Below the pieces are notes generated by a model. The model had not been told where the DNA came from and did not search any database. It saw only the letters and a program-made list of their open reading frames with translations. A stretch of 64,000 nt of DNA from Paracoccaceae bacterium. Lineage in GTDB: Bacteria; Pseudomonadota; Alphaproteobacteria; Rhodobacterales; Rhodobacteraceae. Positions 61,122 to 64,000 of this stretch are shown here, piece by piece (within the stretch, counting starts at the first letter, position 1; the number at the start of each line of letters is the position of its first letter). The DNA lies in the NCBI GenBank assembly GCA_020628545.1, contig JAHDEX010000001.1, positions 62,001 to 126,000 of the forward strand. Reading direction: 5' to 3'. Position numbers and translations under genes: made by a program.

Positions 61122-63704
61122 TCATGTTGTTAGAGGGTATTTCTCACGCAAATTATGCGTCCCCAAACGGTCTTCCAAGGTCAGTTGAGCGGCGGAAAGT
61201 CGCGCAACTGGGACCCGAAATGGGGAACATGACACATAGTTGAAGCCCTGCTCGCGACAGAATCTAATCGCGTCGCGTGTACCACCATGCTCACCGCACA
61301 ACGATAGCGTGATTTTTGGTCGCCCTTTGCGTCCCCGTTCCGCTCCAATCGCCAAGAGTTCACCCACACCTTCGACGTCGAGAGTGTGAAATGGGTCCTC
61401 TGCGTAGACACCTTGCTGAACGTAAGACGACATGAACCGTCCTGCATCGTCGCGGGACAATCCATATGTCATCTGGGTCAGATCGTTGGTGCCGAAAGAC
61501 AAAAACTCAGCGTGTTTCGCGATGTCCTCGGCCCGTAAAGCGGCGCGAGGTGTTTCGACCATGACACCCAGCTTGTAGGTGAACTTGTGGTCACGCGTCG
61601 TGCTGACTTGCGCGGCAATGGCATCGATCCGCGATTTGACAAGCTCAACCTCTCGCATCGCGCTGACGACCGGGATCATGATTTCGGGCACCACCGTCGC
61701 ACCCTTTTGATAAATATCCACCGTAGCTTCGAAAATCGCCTCGGCCTGCATTTCGTAGATCTCAGGCACCGCAATTCCCAAACGCACACCGCGCATGCCC
61801 AACATCGGGTTATGCTCGGACAGAGCGGCCACCCGCTCCTGCACTTCGGTCTGCGAAAGGTTCAACTGCGCAGCGAGATCCCGCAAGCCAGAGCGTTCCG
61901 TCGGCAGAAACTCGTGCAGCGGTGGGTCAAACAAGCGGATGCAAACGGGCAGACCGGCCATAATGTCGAACAACGCCGCAAAATCCGCGCGCTGCATCGG
62001 CAAAAGCCGATCCAAGACCGCGCGACGATCTTCGGCATTATCGACAAAAATCATCTCACGCATCACGCCAAGGCGGTCGCCTTCGAAGAACATGTGCTCA
62101 GTCCGGCAAAGCCCGATGCCCTCTGCCGCGAAGTTCCGCGCCATCTGCGCTTCAAGCGGCGTGTCGGCGTTGACCCGGACCGCGATGTCGCGCACGTCAT
62201 CGGCCCAGCTGAGCAGCGTCTGGAAGGATTCATCTAATGAGGCTTCAAGCGTATCAACCTCGCCCAAGAACACCTGGCCAGAAGTCCCATCAACCGTGAC
62301 GATATCCCCTTCGACGAGGGTCCGTCCGTCCGGCACCTTCACAGTCCGCCGCTTGCTGTTTATCGTCAGCGCCGACGCCCCCACCACACATGGCAAACCA
62401 AGTCCCCGCCCGATCACTGCCGCATGGCTGGTCACGCCACCGCGCATCGTCAGAACGGCTTGGGCCGCGTGCATGCCGCGAATGTCTTCGGGCGTTGTTT
62501 CGCGTCGCAACAAGACACACGGCTCACCGCGTGCCGCACAAGCCTGTGCATCCTGAGCCGAAAATACCAAGGTGCCAGACGCCGCACCCGGGCTGGCCGC
62601 GATCCCTTTGACGACCAGATCGCGCGGTGCGTTGGGATCAACGCGTCGGTGCAACATTTCCGTCAGGGCGGTTGGCTGGATGCGCATCACGGCTTCTTCG
62701 CGAGGGATGATCTTGTCATTGGCGAGTGCCACAGCGATATGCACCGCCGCGCGCGAGGCGCGTGGAACACGCACCGCGTCCAGCACCCACAACACACCGG
62801 ATTCCACGGTGAACTCCACCATCATCTCTTCGCGCAGCTTCCGGCGGCAAACGTCACCCAGTGCCACCAGTTGTCCAAAGACATCGGGAGCCGCTTCTTC
62901 GAGCGACGGCCCGCGCGGATCCTTCGTCAGGTACTTCGCGCGCTCATCATCCATCAATGCACGGCGACGCTGGCTTTGTGGCACATAACGCCCCGTGATC
63001 TGCGGCTGGCCCGTGTCACTGTCGACGTATTGAATACGCCCCGCGCCGCATTCGCCGTCCCCCAGCGCCATGACCATCGCCTGCACGACAAGGCCAAGCC
63101 CCGCGTCCGCAGGCGCACCTTTCGCCTCGCGCAAGAGCCGTGCGGAGGTGCCATCCCAAGCCCGCGCCATGGATTGCAAGGCTTCGGCAAGTTGCACGGC
63201 CGGGTCCGCTGGGAACGGCTCATCGGTCTCGTCTTCGTACGCTGCCAAGGCGCTTTCCAGCGCCTCCGCATCAGACTGGTCCGGAAACTCGAAGAACTCC
63301 GGATCGAGCCTGTGCACATGCACCGCGTAGGACTGCACGAAGTGGAGGAACAAGCGCGTCGCCGGCCCTTCCCCAATCCGCTCACACAAAGCCGCATGTT
63401 TTTCGGCATTCATGCCAATATTCAGGATCGCCCCTGGCCCGCCCCAATCTGGGTCTTGGCTTGATGGGCGGATCGACAGCAGCATGCCGTCCACAAAATG
63501 CTTCAGAATATCGCCCATATCCGGCAACCGGCCTTTGGCGATTTCCAGCACCTGATCAAACGAAAGTGCGACCGTCGGCGGCACCGGCATGTCGAGCCGG
63601 ATCAGGCGCTGCAAACACTTCGCGCGGCCACCGTGCACATCCGGCGCCATGCTGGCCGTCGGTGTGATCAGGGTGATCGGTCGATATGGGCTTTGTTGCT
63701 GCAC
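61122..63704 (-). CDS. ppdK: Pyruvate phosphate dikinase-like protein, divergent ATP-grasp domain
   Basis: 860 residues from GTG 63704 (AAGGA 7 bases upstream). The N-terminal nucleotide domain occupies about 1-350. The phosphohistidine domain has catalytic His427 in RGGVTSHAAVIGR. The C-terminal PEP/pyruvate barrel (about 500-850) has GIGLCRTEHMF, GVMVETPRAAL, SFGTNDLTQMTYG and LCGEHGGT. The enzyme interconverts pyruvate and PEP. In the ATP domain, SVRSGARVSMPGMMDT is replaced by SIRPSSQDPDWGGPGAIL. Where canonical PPDK has LQTRNGKRT, this protein has LDAVRVPRA, so ligands for ATP seem altered. It follows glyS, as in other Rhodobacterales. Confidence 0.88.
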   Translation of the reverse strand: MQQQSPYRPITLITPTASMAPDVHGGRAKCLQRLIRLDMPVPPTVALSFDQVLEIAKGRLPDMGDILKHFVDGMLLSIRPSSQDPDWGGPGAILNIGMNAEKHAALCERIGEGPATRLFLHFVQSYAVHVHRLDPEFFEFPDQSDAEALESALAAYEDETDEPFPADPAVQLAEALQSMARAWDGTSARLLREAKGAPADAGLGLVVQAMVMALGDGECGAGRIQYVDSDTGQPQITGRYVPQSQRRRALMDDERAKYLTKDPRGPSLEEAAPDVFGQLVALGDVCRRKLREEMMVEFTVESGVLWVLDAVRVPRASRAAVHIAVALANDKIIPREEAVMRIQPTALTEMLHRRVDPNAPRDLVVKGIAASPGAASGTLVFSAQDAQACAARGEPCVLLRRETTPEDIRGMHAAQAVLTMRGGVTSHAAVIGRGLGLPCVVGASALTINSKRRTVKVPDGRTLVEGDIVTVDGTSGQVFLGEVDTLEASLDESFQTLLSWADDVRDIAVRVNADTPLEAQMARNFAAEGIGLCRTEHMFFEGDRLGVMREMIFVDNAEDRRAVLDRLLPMQRADFAALFDIMAGLPVCIRLFDPPLHEFLPTERSGLRDLAAQLNLSQTEVQERVAALSEHNPMLGMRGVRLGIAVPEIYEMQAEAIFEATVDIYQKGATVVPEIMIPVVSAMREVELVKSRIDAIAAQVSTTRDHKFTYKLGVMVETPRAALRAEDIAKHAEFLSFGTNDLTQMTYGLSRDDAGRFMSSYVQQGVYAEDPFHTLDVEGVGELLAIGAERGRKGRPKITLSLCGEHGGTRDAIRFCREQGFNYVSCSPFRVPVARLSAAQLTLEDRLGTHNLREKYPLTT

Positions 63705-63716
63705 TGCCGCATCCTT

Positions 63717-63727
63717 TGGTCTGACCA
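63717..63727. promoter_or_regulatory. Candidate GntR/FCD operator before ppdK
   Basis: TGGTC-T-GACCA is a perfect 11-base palindrome that fits the TNGTNNNACNA consensus of FadR/PdhR-type GntR regulators. It ends 13 bases upstream of the ppdK start codon, overlapping the region of the ribosome site. The GntR/FCD regulator at 49512-50156 is one candidate binder. Confidence 0.35.
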
Positions 63728-63782
63728 GAGCATAGAGGTGGCCAGACCCCTCTGTAAAGGAAACGTGACAGAGAGAGGTGAA

Positions 63783-64000
63783 TTAACCTTCAATCCGCGT
63801 CAGATCGGCGACAGACAGGCAGATTGTGCGAATCCTGCTAAGCAAATTCAACCGGTTACGACGCACAATGTCGTTGTCCGCATTTACCTGAACGTTCGTA
63901 AAGAAGGCGTCAATCGGCCCACGCAGTGCGGCCATTGCGCCCATAGCGGTCGTGAAGTCCTCCGCTTTCATCGCCGGGGCGATCTTCGCATCTGCAGAAT
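63783..64000 (-). CDS. glyS: Glycyl-tRNA synthetase beta subunit, C-terminal fragment
   Basis: The frame stays open from the window end (64000) to a stop at 63783, giving the last 71 residues. The sequence KAEDFTTAMGAMAALRGPIDAFFTNVQVNAD, and the ending RNRLNLLSRIRTICLSVADLTRIEG, match the anticodon-binding (DALR-like) C-terminus of GlyS. The start lies outside the window. It is followed by ppdK after 78 bases on the same strand. Confidence 0.93.
   Translation of the reverse strand, partial: SADAKIAPAMKAEDFTTAMGAMAALRGPIDAFFTNVQVNADNDIVRRNRLNLLSRIRTICLSVADLTRIEG

Overview
The window looks like chromosome from an alphaproteobacterium of the order Rhodobacterales (Roseobacter/Rhodobacteraceae type). 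This is inferred from moderately high GC content and from gene neighbourhoods familiar in that group: folB-folP-glmM, glyS-ppdK, tmk-holB-tatD-MBL, yqeY-carA, and a TAXI-TRAP transporter with a fused permease. No rRNA, insertion sequence, phage or CRISPR array was seen. Two tRNA genes are present, Ser(TGA) and Leu(GAG).

Region 1 (1-5225) holds the N-terminal end of an MHYT-domain membrane protein, a TAXI-type TRAP transporter (binding protein plus fused permease), a kynurenine-formamidase-like alpha/beta hydrolase and a HAD phosphatase.

Region 2 (5312-24988) is the most distinctive part: about 20 kb devoted to a membrane-anchored, cysteine-type, probably tungsten-dependent formate dehydrogenase. 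One long minus-strand operon, read from 15117 down to 5312, encodes DUF3305, DUF3306, a TorD-family chaperone, a 61-residue Tat-target peptide, the alpha, beta and gamma subunits, a WD40-cytochrome c protein, a very small membrane protein and an NtrC-like response regulator that lacks the sigma-54 contact loop. Divergent from it are a 649-residue double ferredoxin protein and then a plus-strand set of DUF6494, a Mrp/ApbC ATPase, a degenerate biotin/lipoate-ligase-like protein (DUF4444) and DUF6505. A minus-strand gene between these encodes a shortened TupA-like domain fused to a c-type cytochrome. The tungstate importer TupABC and a sensor histidine kinase close the cluster. The kinase and the response regulator, at opposite ends, are probable partners.

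Region 3 (25078-30323) holds a LysR regulator divergent from a ugpBAEC glycerol-3-phosphate ABC importer, with a perfect T-N11-A palindrome between them.

Region 4 (30442-42129) is housekeeping and signalling: tRNA-Ser, a SPOR lipoprotein, a D,D-carboxypeptidase, tmk, holB, TatD, a PhnP-like MBL hydrolase, an AEC transporter, tRNA-Leu, DUF2306, a membrane LytTR protein, lipB, a secreted single-Cache protein and a chemoreceptor.

Region 5 (42419-64000) holds ctaD, a TetR regulator with DUF5367 and twin operators, DUF2244, DUF3008, yqeY, carA, a family 2 glycosyltransferase, a GntR/FCD regulator, a UbiH-type monooxygenase, a class V aminotransferase, a diguanylate cyclase, a pair of Lrp regulators divergent from ilvC, an EamA transporter, glmM-folP-folB (folB with a long extra domain), a SleB-type cell wall hydrolase, a divergent pyruvate phosphate dikinase and the end of glyS.

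Most of the novelty lies in the formate dehydrogenase cluster: the TupA-cytochrome chimera, the ligase-like protein without its catalytic motifs, the GAFTGA-less regulator, the WD40-cytochrome and several conserved proteins of unknown function.
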